Source: Embleya hyalina
Lineage (GTDB): Bacteria; Actinomycetota; Actinomycetes; Streptomycetales; Streptomycetaceae
Assembly: GCF_003967355.1 (NCBI RefSeq)
Contig: NZ_BIFH01000019.1
Location: forward strand, 248,001 to 312,000
Reading direction: 5' to 3'
Length of the DNA stretch: 64,000 bases
Of this stretch, positions 1 to 8,315 are shown one piece after another. The notes under the pieces were generated by a model, which was not told where the DNA came from, did not search any database, and saw nothing but the letters and a program-made list of their open reading frames with translations. The translations under genes and the position numbers were made by a program. How positions within the stretch are numbered: the stretch's first letter is position 1; each line of letters opens with the position of its first letter.

Positions 1-1
1 G

Positions 2-880
2 CCCGGTGCCGGCGGGACCAGCCTGAACTGGCTCACCGGGAGCGGAGCACCCACCGGCAACGGCTTCTTCCTCGGCTTCGTGTTCAGCATCTACACCTAC
101 ACCGGCTGGGACGCCGCGGCCTCGCTCGGCGAGGAGACCGCGAACCCGCGCCGGAACATCCCCAAGGCCGTGCTCGGCTCGATCGTCATCCTGGGCGTGT
201 TCGTCGTACTGACCACGTGGGGGCAACTGACCGGCTGGGGGATTCGCGACATCCAGGGCTTCGTCGACTCCGAGCAGATCCCGATGTTCGTCCTCGCGCA
301 CAAGTACTGGGGCCCGCTGTGGTTCCTGGCCCTGCTGGCGCTGCTCAACTCGATCGTCGGCGGCGCCATCGCGTGCATGAACGCCTCGGCCCGGTTCATG
401 TACGGCATGGCCCGAGCCGGCGCGCTGCCCGAACCGCTCGCCCGGCTGAGCCGGCATCAAACGCCGGCCGCGGCGATCGGGGTACAGACGGTGATCAACG
501 TCGTGGTCGGGCTCGCGATGATCGGCACCGTCGGGCTGTACAACGTCTACTCGTTCACCGGGCTGATGTTCACCTTCGCCCTCGCCGTGGTGTACGTGAT
601 GGGCAGTGTCGCGGTGTGGCGGATGTACCGGACCATGGCACGGCACGAGTTCACCTGGCTCAAGCACGCCCTGGTTCCGTTCCTCGGCAGCGCCGCGCTG
701 ATCCTGGTGGCGTACGAATCACTGGACCCGCTGCCCGAGAGCCCGTTCGTGTGGGCATTGCCGGTGGTCGTCGTGTGGATGGTCGGCGGTCTGGTCCTGC
801 TGCTCGTCCGCAGGCGCGGGCTCGACGACGACTCGCCCGAGGCCGAGCGTCCGGGCGCGACCGCGGCGCCGGCCCGATGA
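2..880 (+). CDS. APC-family amino-acid/amine permease, C-terminal part (5' end outside window)
   Basis: The reading frame is open from the window edge, so only about 292 C-terminal codons are present. Near its beginning lies the conserved APC-superfamily segment with FSIYTYTGWDAA followed by EE and NPRRNIPKA, which in this family marks the cytoplasmic side of a central helix. At least five further hydrophobic segments follow (for example VILGVFVVLTTW and FLALLALLNSIVGGAIA), then a short polar tail. The protein should be a proton-coupled importer of an amino acid or related amine in the cell membrane. Its stop overlaps the next start (ATGA), so it is co-transcribed with the epimerase, creatininase and SDR genes and probably imports their substrate. 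The substrate cannot be told from the sequence. Confidence 0.85.
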   Translation, partial: PGAGGTSLNWLTGSGAPTGNGFFLGFVFSIYTYTGWDAAASLGEETANPRRNIPKAVLGSIVILGVFVVLTTWGQLTGWGIRDIQGFVDSEQIPMFVLAHKYWGPLWFLALLALLNSIVGGAIACMNASARFMYGMARAGALPEPLARLSRHQTPAAAIGVQTVINVVVGLAMIGTVGLYNVYSFTGLMFTFALAVVYVMGSVAVWRMYRTMARHEFTWLKHALVPFLGSAALILVAYESLDPLPESPFVWALPVVVVWMVGGLVLLLVRRRGLDDDSPEAERPGATAAPAR

Positions 881-1773
881 GCGCCGAGGGCAAGCGGGTC
901 GTGGTCACCGGTGGTTCCGGTCGGGTGGGCCGGTACGTACTGACCGAGCTCGCGGGCGCGCACGACGTGCTGAACGCCGACCTCACTCCCGGGAAGGACG
1001 GCCCCGATGTCGCCTTCCGCCGCACGGACATCCTCGAACCCGCGACCTTGGCCTCGGCGTTCGCCGACGCCGACGTGGTGGTCCACCTCGCCGGGATCGA
1101 CTACGACCGGGCGAGCGATCCGCGGGCCTGCGTCCGGGTGAACACCCTCGGCTGCTGGAACGTGCTCCAGGCGGCCCGCGAACAGGGCGTCACCCGGGTC
1201 GTGGTGTGTTCCAGCGTCGCGGCCACCGGACTGCACGAACTGCGCGCCGGATGGACCCCGACCCGGTTGCCGGTGGACGACACACATCCGAGCCGGCCGG
1301 TGGACGCGTACGGCATCAGCAAGGCGATGGTCGAGGTGACCGCGCGCGGCTTCGCCGACGCGGGCGGGCTGGAGGTGGTGTGCCTGCGCCCCTGCGCGGT
1401 GGTCTTCCCGGAGAACCTGCACACCTTCGTCGACCCGGCGACGGGAGTCGGCCCGCGCACGCTGCACGACTACGTCACGGCGGAGGACGTCGCGCGCGCC
1501 TTCCGAGCCGCCGTGGAAACCACCACGCCCACCTTCGGGCCCTACCTGCTCGCCGCGGCGGACTGCGCCCACCCGGACCCGACGCTGGACTGGTACACCC
1601 GCGAGGTGGGCGAGGTACCCGCCGACCTCGACCGGGACCGCTTCACCCGCGACCCCCACGCCGGCGCGGTCCGCACCGACGGCGCGCGCGCCGCCCTCGG
1701 CTGGGAACCACGCGGGCGGTTCACCGACCTCCTCGCCCGGCACCACCACGACCCTCACCGGAGGACCCCATGA
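877..1773 (+). CDS. NAD-dependent epimerase/dehydratase (extended SDR)
   Basis: Protein of 298 residues. The N-terminus carries the Rossmann motif GGSGRVG (Gly12, Gly15, Gly18), and the catalytic pair Tyr145-x3-Lys149 is present in YGISK with Ser112/113 upstream in VCSSVAA, so the enzyme should be active. The family includes UDP-sugar epimerases and uronate dehydrogenases. The compact size (about 300 residues) fits small-molecule dehydrogenases or epimerases as well as nucleotide-sugar enzymes. The ATG overlaps the permease stop by 4 nt and the gene ends in a 4-nt overlap with the creatininase gene, giving tight translational coupling. Substrate unknown; an acyclic or sugar-derived metabolite imported by the upstream permease is an inference. 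Confidence 0.85.
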   Translation: MSAEGKRVVVTGGSGRVGRYVLTELAGAHDVLNADLTPGKDGPDVAFRRTDILEPATLASAFADADVVVHLAGIDYDRASDPRACVRVNTLGCWNVLQAAREQGVTRVVVCSSVAATGLHELRAGWTPTRLPVDDTHPSRPVDAYGISKAMVEVTARGFADAGGLEVVCLRPCAVVFPENLHTFVDPATGVGPRTLHDYVTAEDVARAFRAAVETTTPTFGPYLLAAADCAHPDPTLDWYTREVGEVPADLDRDRFTRDPHAGAVRTDGARAALGWEPRGRFTDLLARHHHDPHRRTP

Positions 1774-2546
1774 CCGACCGGACCCGGCTGCGCGACCTCA
1801 CCGGCCCCGAGATCGCCGCCCGAGCGGCGAACGAGGTGCTGTTCCTGCCGCTCGGCTCGATCGAACAACACGGCCCGCACCTGCCGGTGGACACCGACAC
1901 GCACATCGCCGAGCGCTTCGCCGAGGCCGTGTGCGCCCGCGTCGGCGGCCTGGTCGCCCCCGGGTACGCCTACGGGTCGCGATCGCGGCCGATCAGCGGC
2001 GGCGGCGAGCGGTTCCCCGGCACCGTCTCGCTGAGCGCCGCCACGCACAGCGCGCTCGTGAGTGACCTGGTGGTCAACTACGCCAGACACGGACACCGGC
2101 GGATCGTGCTGGTCAACGGCCACTTCGAGAACACCGCGCCCGCCGTCGAGGGGGTCGACCTGGCGCTCGAACGCGGCGCCGACGCACGGGTGTCGATGGT
2201 GAACTGGTGGGAGGTGATCGGCGCCGACACGCTGGACCGGATCTTCGCCGGCGACTTCCCCGGCTGGGAGGCCGAACACGCCGGGATCGTCGAGACGTCG
2301 CTGATGATGCACCTGGATCCGGGCCGGGTACACGCCGACGCGATCAGCCCGACGACGGTCGCGATCACCCCGCCGCCCTACACGGTGCTGCCGGAACGGC
2401 CGGGCCTGGTCGACCCCTCCGGCGTGCTGCGCACCGCGCACGGCAGCTCGGCCGCGATCGGCGAGGCGATCTTCGAGGGTGCCGTCGAGGCGATCGCCGC
2501 CGTGGTACGGGCCGAGTTCGGCGCGGCCGGGGGAGTGGAGCGATGA
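1770..2546 (+). CDS. Creatininase-family amidohydrolase
   Basis: Protein of 258 residues, the usual length of the creatininase family. These are metal-dependent hydrolases of cyclic or linear amides, including creatinine amidohydrolase and a pyrimidine-biosynthesis formamide hydrolase. The metal-site motif LPLGSIEQHGPHLPVDTDTH (residues 26-45) supplies Glu32, His34 and Asp41/Asp43. A second block, NGHFEN (His118), replaces the more usual NGHGGN, and HAGIVETS gives another His and Glu. The active site therefore looks complete except for the Gly-to-Phe change. It sits between the epimerase and two SDR genes with 4-nt overlaps at both ends, suggesting the pathway contains an amide or lactam that is opened after import. 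True creatinine use is not shown. Confidence 0.85.
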   Translation: MTDRTRLRDLTGPEIAARAANEVLFLPLGSIEQHGPHLPVDTDTHIAERFAEAVCARVGGLVAPGYAYGSRSRPISGGGERFPGTVSLSAATHSALVSDLVVNYARHGHRRIVLVNGHFENTAPAVEGVDLALERGADARVSMVNWWEVIGADTLDRIFAGDFPGWEAEHAGIVETSLMMHLDPGRVHADAISPTTVAITPPPYTVLPERPGLVDPSGVLRTAHGSSAAIGEAIFEGAVEAIAAVVRAEFGAAGGVER

Positions 2547-3262
2547 GCACGGGTACCGGCTGTGACGCCCCGGCCGAAGTGGCCGTGGTCAGCGGCGCGG
2601 CGGCCGGGATCGGCCTGGCCTGCGTTCGTGAACTGCGGCGACAGGGTTGGCTGGTGGCCGGATGCGACCTGCGGGCCGGGGGCGAGGCGGACCTCGACGC
2701 GGTGGTGGACGTCGGCGATCCGGCGGCCGTCACGCGCTTCGTGGCCCGGGTCACCGCCGAACTGGGGGCGCCCACAGGTGTGTTGAGCGCCGCGGGCTAC
2801 GTCGAGGAGATCCCGCTCGCCGAGATCTCGCCCGCGGCCTTCCGGCGGATGCTCGGCGTGCATCTCGGCGGCCTGCACAACCTCACCCGCGCCACCCTGC
2901 CGACCATGGTGGACCGAGGCGGCGGCGCGATCGTCACGGTGGCCTCCGAACTGGCGATCACCGGTGGCGAGGACGCCGCCCACTACGTGACCGCCAAGGG
3001 GGCACTGTTGGGCCTGACCCGAGCGCTGGCCGCCGAACTGGCGTCGACCGGGGTGCGGGTGAACGCGGTCGCCCCCGGCCCCACCGACACCGCGATGCTG
3101 GCCGCCGGCACGATCTGGCGCGACCCGGCGTACCTGGCCACTCTGCCCACCGGCGCGCTCGTCCGGCCGGAGGAAATCGCGATCACCGCGGCCTTCCTGC
3201 TGTCCGGCCGCGGCGCGCTCACCGGGCAGGTCGTGTCCCCCAACGCGGGAACGGTGATCTGA
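2543..3262 (+). CDS. Short-chain dehydrogenase/reductase (SDR), catalytically complete
   Basis: Protein of 239 residues of the classical SDR type. The cofactor motif SGAAAGIG (residues 17-24) and the catalytic Tyr148-x3-Lys152 (YVTAK) with Ser135 (VASELA) are all present. The usual NNAG is changed to LSAAG. The acidic residue after the second strand (CDLRAG, Asp42) suggests NAD(H) rather than NADP(H). The C-terminus ends in GQVVSPNAGTVI, close to the common GQxxxVDGG ending. The start overlaps the creatininase stop and the stop overlaps the next gene's ATG by one base. It probably oxidises an alcohol intermediate of the operon's pathway. Substrate not identifiable. Confidence 0.85.
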   Translation: MSTGTGCDAPAEVAVVSGAAAGIGLACVRELRRQGWLVAGCDLRAGGEADLDAVVDVGDPAAVTRFVARVTAELGAPTGVLSAAGYVEEIPLAEISPAAFRRMLGVHLGGLHNLTRATLPTMVDRGGGAIVTVASELAITGGEDAAHYVTAKGALLGLTRALAAELASTGVRVNAVAPGPTDTAMLAAGTIWRDPAYLATLPTGALVRPEEIAITAAFLLSGRGALTGQVVSPNAGTVI

Positions 3263-3843
3263 TGCGGTCGCTCTCGAACCACGCCGTACTCGTCGGACTG
3301 CCGACCGAGGTCGGTCGGGCCGCGACACGGGTACTGGGCGCGCGCGGCCTACGGGTGACGTGGCCCGCGGTCGACGCGGACGGGCCGGCGCCCGATCTGT
3401 TCGTGATCGGGACCACCGAGCCGGGGCCGGCCGCGGACTTCGCGGACACCGACCCGGTGACCTGGTGGGCCGCGGTCGAGCGGCGGCTGTGCACGCTGTT
3501 CGCCCTGGCCCAGGGGGCGGGGCGGGACCTCGCCGCCACGGGTGGGGGTCGGATCGTGTTCGTCCTCGACGCGCGCGGTCTGGCGGGGGAGGCGGGCGCC
3601 ACCGTCGACGCGACGGTCGGTTCGGCGGCGATCGCGCTGACCAAGACCCTGGCCCGCGAACTGGGCCCGGTGGGCGTCGCGGTCAACGCGGTGGCGGTCG
3701 CGGCCCCGCCCCGGGACGGGTTCGCCGAACCCACACCGCACGACGTCGCCCAGACCATCGCCTTCCTCGGCGATGCCCGTCTCCCGTCCCTGACCGGCCA
3801 GATCCTCCCCTGCACGGGCGGCACCATCCGCACCCGCGCATAA
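3262..3843 (+). CDS. SDR-like protein lacking catalytic Tyr and Lys (pseudoenzyme candidate)
   Basis: Protein of 193 residues, shorter than classical SDRs (about 240-260). The C-terminal half follows the SDR fold closely, with GGRIVFVLDAR, then SAAIALTKTLARELGPVGVAVNAVAV and GQILPCTGGTI at the end. When aligned to the upstream SDR on the shared LTR/LTK segment, the catalytic Tyr position holds Asp116 and the Lys position Gly120. The N-terminal glycine motif is reduced to VGLPTEVG. It starts on the last base of the upstream SDR stop, so the two are made together. Either it is a non-catalytic partner of the upstream SDR or it is a decaying duplicate. No frameshift or internal stop is present. 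Confidence 0.75.
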   Translation: MRSLSNHAVLVGLPTEVGRAATRVLGARGLRVTWPAVDADGPAPDLFVIGTTEPGPAADFADTDPVTWWAAVERRLCTLFALAQGAGRDLAATGGGRIVFVLDARGLAGEAGATVDATVGSAAIALTKTLARELGPVGVAVNAVAVAAPPRDGFAEPTPHDVAQTIAFLGDARLPSLTGQILPCTGGTIRTRA

Positions 3844-4041
3844 CCCGCGAATGCCCCGCCGCCGGCCACGTCCGGGTCGGGCACTTCGACGAGAACCCGG
3901 CCACGACGATCGTTCGCGAGACGCGAGTTCGCGACCGCCGCCCACGCGGCCGGGTCGACCGGGGCCGGGCGCGGGCACCTTGTGCTCGTGCCCGGCCCGT
4001 TCCACGTCGCGGGGGCGCTCACGCGGACCGGCCGCGTTCGG

Positions 4042-5067
4042 TCACAGTTCCGCGAGCGCGGCGATCTTGGTGTCCTCGCGGGTGAACGCGATCTCGTCGA
4101 CCGGGTTGCCCCGGGCCGCCGCGGTGTGGGACACCAGGGCTTGGAGCACGCACACCTCGACGAGGGCACGCTGGGGTCCGGTCAGACCCGTCGGGACGGT
4201 CACCGATACCGCCCCCGAGGGGACCACACCGGTGCCGTCGGTGACCGTGAGCACCGCCGTCGGTTTCTCCAGGAGCTGGCGCGCCAACGCGAGTTCGCGG
4301 GCGTCGCCGATCACCAGATGGGCGGTGTCGGCGCCGGCCGAGTCCATCGGGCCGTGCAGGTACGACCGGGTCCCGTACGCCGTCGCCGGCACCAACGGGC
4401 CCTCCCGGAGCAGCAGCGCCGCCGCCTCCGCCGTGGTCTGCTGCGCCGCCGAGGCGACCACGTCGACCGACCCCGACGCCAACGCGCCGGCCGCGAAGTC
4501 GGCGAGCACCGCGTCGTTGGCCGACACCGCCTCCTCGATCAGGTCGGGCAACCGTCGCCAGCCGTCGTCGATCCGACCCGTCGCCGCCTCGTCCGCGAGC
4601 ATGCCCAGCGCCGCGTACGTGACCACGAAACCCACCGTGGACACCCGGCTGTCGGGGAACCCGCCGAGGGTCAGCGCCGCACCCGCCGCCTCGCGCAGCG
4701 GACCGGTGTCGGCGTTGGTCACCGCCAACGTGTCCACGCCCGCCGCACGGAAACGGGTCACCAGATCCGCCGTCTCGCGACTGCGCCCGCTCTGCGACAA
4801 CGCGACCACCAGTTCCACGTCGCCGATCGCGACGGGGTGGTCCGAACAGTCCGTCCGGGCCACGTCCAGACCGGCCGCGCGCAGCGCGTACAGCGGGGAG
4901 GCCAACGCCGCGTGGCTGGCGCCGATGCCCGCGAGCAACACCCGCGGCCGACCCGCCGGCCACAGGTGGGTCCGGCCCGGCATCGCGGCCACCACCTCGC
5001 GCAGCGCCGCGACCTCGGCCCGCCGTCCCTCCTCGTACCCGTATCCGTACATCGGGGCCGCGCTCAC
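4042..5067 (-). CDS. SIS-domain sugar-phosphate isomerase/deglycase (AgaS/FrlB/GlmS-C-like)
   Basis: Protein of 341 residues starting at a GTG that overlaps the preceding gene's stop (GTGA). Two SIS domains are recognisable. The first spans about residues 40-150 with LLAGIGAS and the phosphosugar-binding SQSGRSRETAD (about 91-101). The second spans roughly residues 200-330. Length and two-domain layout match GlmS C-terminal-type isomerases, AgaS deaminases and FrlB-type fructosamine-6-phosphate deglycases. They do not match the MurQ etherase. It is the last gene of the binding-protein/permease/dehydrogenase operon and should act in the cytoplasm on a phosphorylated aminosugar or amino-sugar adduct. 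The exact reaction is inferred only to family level. Confidence 0.8.
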   Translation of the reverse strand: MSAAPMYGYGYEEGRRAEVAALREVVAAMPGRTHLWPAGRPRVLLAGIGASHAALASPLYALRAAGLDVARTDCSDHPVAIGDVELVVALSQSGRSRETADLVTRFRAAGVDTLAVTNADTGPLREAAGAALTLGGFPDSRVSTVGFVVTYAALGMLADEAATGRIDDGWRRLPDLIEEAVSANDAVLADFAAGALASGSVDVVASAAQQTTAEAAALLLREGPLVPATAYGTRSYLHGPMDSAGADTAHLVIGDARELALARQLLEKPTAVLTVTDGTGVVPSGAVSVTVPTGLTGPQRALVEVCVLQALVSHTAAARGNPVDEIAFTREDTKIAALAEL

Positions 5068-6377
5068 GCACCCGCCTCCGTTCCCGACGGCGTGCCCGAC
5101 GTCGACCGGGGGCGCCAGGCGCGCCGCGCCACCGCCGGCACGTAGTCGCCGAGATCCACCGGGAACCGCACCACGGTCTGCGTCTCCGCCGCGTAGTAGG
5201 CGGCCATCAGCAACTCGGTCACCTCGACCCCGCTGTCCAGCGATTCGAGCGGTTGCTCGCCGCGGGCGAACATCCCGGAGATGTGGGTGTTCTCCGCCGT
5301 GTAGCCGTACGCGGCGGGCTCGTCGGCGATCACCGGCATCAGGCCCTGCTCGGCGTTCTGCTTCTCCACCATGTCCTCGCCGCTCGCCTGTTCCAGGTTC
5401 CGCGAGAAGAACACGGTCGCGTCGCCGCTCAACGAGTTCGCGCTCATCGAGTACTCGGGGCCCAACAGCTCGAAGGACAACCGCATGCCCGCGCCCACGT
5501 AGCCCCAGGAGGTCATGGCCTCGACGACGACCGGCTCGTCGTCGCCGTTGACGAACGTGTACGTGGCGTTGGCGTAGTCCTCCGACGGCGTGTCGCGATA
5601 GTCCTGCACGCCGGGGAACTCCCGCTCCAGGCGCGCCGCGTACCGCTCCCGCCCCCAGCGCAGCGAGGCGATCGTCGCGGTCACCGACACCGGTCGCAAC
5701 CACTGCGACGGCGCCACGCCCGGCGGGGTGAGCAGGAAACGACCGGCCTCCAGCGAGTGGCACATCAGGTCGTTGAGCACGCCGCCGCCCTGGGCCTCGC
5801 CGTCCCAGAACCACGCCGAGTGCGGACCGGAGTGTTCCTCGGTGCAGCGGGCCAGGTACGGCGTGCCCGAGTGTCGCGCGCCGCGGGTCCACATCAGTTC
5901 GCGGGCCCGGGTCAGGCGTGGCGCGTACACCTGGTTCTCCAGGTACGCGTGCGGGATTCCCGCCTCGCGCACCAGGTCGGCGACCTGTCGCGCCTCGGCG
6001 ATGTTGCGGCCCAGCGGCTTCTCGACCGCGATGCCGCGCAGGCGGGCGCGGCCGGAGGCGACCTCGTCGCAGATGGCCCGCACGACCTCGACGCGGGTGT
6101 GGTTGGGGGTGAGCACCCAGACCGCGTCGACCCGTTCGTCGCGGACGAGGGCGGCGATGTCGTCGTAGGCGGTGACGTCCACGCCGACCCGCAGGTCCTC
6201 GGCGTAGGCGGCGAGTTCGCGGGCCCGGTCCAGGGTGCGGGACTGGGTGGCCACGATGTCGCTGCCGCGGATCGCCTGCCAGGAGCGTACGTGGAAGTGG
6301 GCGATGAAGCCGGAACCGATGATGCCGATCCCGAGCGGTCGCGCGTGCGTGCCGTTCACGTCGTGTTTGCCGTTCAA
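5064..6377 (-). CDS. Gfo/Idh/MocA-family oxidoreductase
   Basis: Protein of 437 residues, longer than the common 330-390 of the family. The Rossmann motif GIIGSGFIAHFH lies near residues 18-29 and the characteristic EKPLGRN follows at roughly residue 112. The catalytic region shows NDLMCHSLEAGRF, carrying an Asp and a His where the family places its catalytic residues. These enzymes oxidise or reduce sugars, inositols and related polyols with bound NAD(P). The gene lies between the ABC permeases and the SIS-domain gene and ends in a GTGA overlap with the latter, so it should process the imported carbohydrate. The start ATG was chosen because it directly precedes the Rossmann fold. Substrate unknown. 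Confidence 0.85.
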   Translation of the reverse strand: MNGKHDVNGTHARPLGIGIIGSGFIAHFHVRSWQAIRGSDIVATQSRTLDRARELAAYAEDLRVGVDVTAYDDIAALVRDERVDAVWVLTPNHTRVEVVRAICDEVASGRARLRGIAVEKPLGRNIAEARQVADLVREAGIPHAYLENQVYAPRLTRARELMWTRGARHSGTPYLARCTEEHSGPHSAWFWDGEAQGGGVLNDLMCHSLEAGRFLLTPPGVAPSQWLRPVSVTATIASLRWGRERYAARLEREFPGVQDYRDTPSEDYANATYTFVNGDDEPVVVEAMTSWGYVGAGMRLSFELLGPEYSMSANSLSGDATVFFSRNLEQASGEDMVEKQNAEQGLMPVIADEPAAYGYTAENTHISGMFARGEQPLESLDSGVEVTELLMAAYYAAETQTVVRFPVDLGDYVPAVARRAWRPRSTSGTPSGTEAGA

Positions 6378-6456
6378 GAGGTGTCCTTGCCTGTTCGGGC
6401 GTGCGGGTGTGTCCGGGGGAGTGCGTGCGGGCGTGGGCGTGGGTCGTGCGCGGCCC

Positions 6457-7284
6457 TCAGCCCTTGACGCCCGTGAGGGTGATGCCCTGCACGAAGGTGC
6501 GTTGGGCGAAGAAGAAGACGACGACCACGGGGAGGGTGGCCAGCGTGGTGACCGCCATGATCACGCCCCAGTCCGTGCTGTGGGAGCCGTGGAAGGAGGC
6601 GAGGCCGTAGGCGATGGGCCAGTTGTCGGGGTTCTCCGAGGTGTAGAGCAGCGGCCCGTAGTAGTCGTTCCAGCACTGGAAGAACATGAAGATCGAGGCC
6701 GCGGCGATGCCGGGTTTGGCCATCGGCACCATGATCCGCAGGAGGATGCCCCACTCGCCGTTGCCGTCCATCCGGGCCGCGTCGATGTACTCCTTGGGGA
6801 TGGAGAGGAAGAACTGGCGCAGCAGGAAGATGGAGAACGCGCTGCCGAACAGGTGCGGCAGGATCAGCGGCCAGAACGTGCCGACGACCCGGAAGTGTGC
6901 CCACACCGCGTACAACGGCACCTGGGTCACCTGCGGCGGCAACAACATCGCGACGATCACCACGAAGAACGCGACGCCGGAGAAGCGGAACCTGACCTTG
7001 GCCAGCACGTAGGCCACCGGAACCGAGGAGACGAGCATGAGCAGCGTCGAGGTACCCGCGTACAGCAGGGAGTTGGCGAACCAACGACCCAGCGGCGCGG
7101 TGTCGAACGCCTTCGTGTAGTTGGACCATTCGAACGGGTTCGGCCACAACGCGCCGGTGAGGGTCTGGTTCCCGCCCATGAAGGACGTGAGCACCACGAA
7201 CACCACGGGCACGAGGAAGACGAAGGCCAGGGCCAGCAGCAGCGCGTGCTCGGCCACATAGGAGAGCGCTCTCTTGGTGGGCAC
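6457..7284 (-). CDS. ABC carbohydrate importer, inner-membrane permease (MalG type)
   Basis: Protein of 275 residues with about six membrane helices, beginning with LLLALAFVFLVPVVFVVLTSF. The cytoplasmic EAA loop that contacts the ATPase is visible as EYIDAARMDGNGEWG followed by a proline-ending helix (IMVPMAKPG). The length is normal for MalG/CUT1-class permeases. It lies 6 nt from the MalF-type permease gene on the same strand and precedes the dehydrogenase. No ATP-binding subunit gene is present in the cluster. In streptomycetes, CUT1 importers of this kind commonly share the single ATPase MsiK encoded elsewhere, and that is the likely arrangement here (established for the group, inferred for this system). 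Confidence 0.9.
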   Translation of the reverse strand: MPTKRALSYVAEHALLLALAFVFLVPVVFVVLTSFMGGNQTLTGALWPNPFEWSNYTKAFDTAPLGRWFANSLLYAGTSTLLMLVSSVPVAYVLAKVRFRFSGVAFFVVIVAMLLPPQVTQVPLYAVWAHFRVVGTFWPLILPHLFGSAFSIFLLRQFFLSIPKEYIDAARMDGNGEWGILLRIMVPMAKPGIAAASIFMFFQCWNDYYGPLLYTSENPDNWPIAYGLASFHGSHSTDWGVIMAVTTLATLPVVVVFFFAQRTFVQGITLTGVKG

Positions 7285-7290
7285 GACCGC

Positions 7291-8313
7291 TCACGCTCCC
7301 TTCTGTTGGAACATGCCGGCTCGGCGGAGCAGGACCGCGATGACGGCCGCCGCCACCACGAACAGCACGACCGCCATGGCCGCCGCGTAGCCGAGTTGGA
7401 AACTGTTGAAGCCCTGGACGTACATCCACTGGGTGTAGGTGAGCAGGGAGTCGTTGGGGTAGCCGAGGAGACGGTCGGGACCCGCGTCGATGCCGGTCTT
7501 GCCGTTGGCGACGCTGGAGGCGACGGCGGCCTCGGTGAAGTACTGGAGCGCGGCGATCACGCCGGTGACGGCGGAGAACAGCAGGACGGGGGAGATGTTC
7601 GGCAGGGTGATGAACCGGAACTTCTGCCGGGCGCTCGCGCCGTCCAGTTCCGCCGCCTCGTACTGGTCCTTGGGCACGTCGAGCAGCGCGGCCAGGAAGA
7701 TGACCATGACGTCGCCCATCATCCAGACGCCGAGCAGGAGCAGCGAGGGTTTGGACAACGACGGGTCGTTGAACCACAACGGTCCGTCGATCCCGAACTT
7801 GCGCAGCAGTGTGTTGATCGGCCCGGTTCCGGGGTTGAACAGGAACACGAAACCGACGACGGAGGCCACCGGCGGGACGAGCGCCGGCAGGTAGAAGAGG
7901 GTGCGCCAGAATCCGGCGGCCCGCTTGCGTCGGGTCAGCAGCAGCGCGATGCCCAGCGAGGACGCCATCCGTACGGGCACCAGGATCACCACGAACCACA
8001 GGGTGTTGCGGGCGGCGCCGCCCACGCGGGGGTCCTGGGTGAACAGGTAGTCGTAGTTGCGCAGGCCGATCCACTTCGGCGAGCCCACCAGGTCGTAGTT
8101 GGTGAACGAGTAGTAGAGGTTGGCGCACAGCGGATACAGGAAGAACGCCACCAGGCCGATCAGGGGCAGGATCACCATCGATCCGATGGACAACCGCGAG
8201 CGCAGTGTGCGGCGCCGGCCGGCCCGTTTCGGGTGTGCCTCGGGGGTGTTCGGGGTGTGGTGGGCCGCGGCTCGGGCGCGCGGGACGGTGGCGATCGGGT
8301 TCGCGTCGGGCAT
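7291..8313 (-). CDS. ABC carbohydrate importer, inner-membrane permease (MalF type)
   Basis: Protein of 340 residues. A polar N-terminus of about 55 residues precedes the first membrane helix (SMVILPLIGLVAFFLYPLC). The EAA loop DQYEAAELDGASARQKF and the following ITLPNISP are typical of CUT1 permeases. The start was placed at the ATG two bases after the stop of the binding-protein gene. The open frame runs further upstream but there it overlaps the binding protein and shows no membrane or transporter features. Pairs with the MalG-type subunit downstream to form the membrane channel. Confidence 0.9.
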   Translation of the reverse strand: MPDANPIATVPRARAAAHHTPNTPEAHPKRAGRRRTLRSRLSIGSMVILPLIGLVAFFLYPLCANLYYSFTNYDLVGSPKWIGLRNYDYLFTQDPRVGGAARNTLWFVVILVPVRMASSLGIALLLTRRKRAAGFWRTLFYLPALVPPVASVVGFVFLFNPGTGPINTLLRKFGIDGPLWFNDPSLSKPSLLLLGVWMMGDVMVIFLAALLDVPKDQYEAAELDGASARQKFRFITLPNISPVLLFSAVTGVIAALQYFTEAAVASSVANGKTGIDAGPDRLLGYPNDSLLTYTQWMYVQGFNSFQLGYAAAMAVVLFVVAAAVIAVLLRRAGMFQQKGA

Positions 8314-8315
8314 GG

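Noticed and set aside
547-1758. Long minus-strand frame opposite the permease and epimerase genes
   Set aside because: Low-complexity Arg/Val/Gly-rich translation with no domain; mirror of the high-GC codon bias of the real plus-strand genes.
4042-5067. SIS-domain gene as MurNAc-6-phosphate etherase (murQ)
   Set aside because: Two SIS domains and length above 340 residues; the MurQ-specific N-terminal motifs are not seen.
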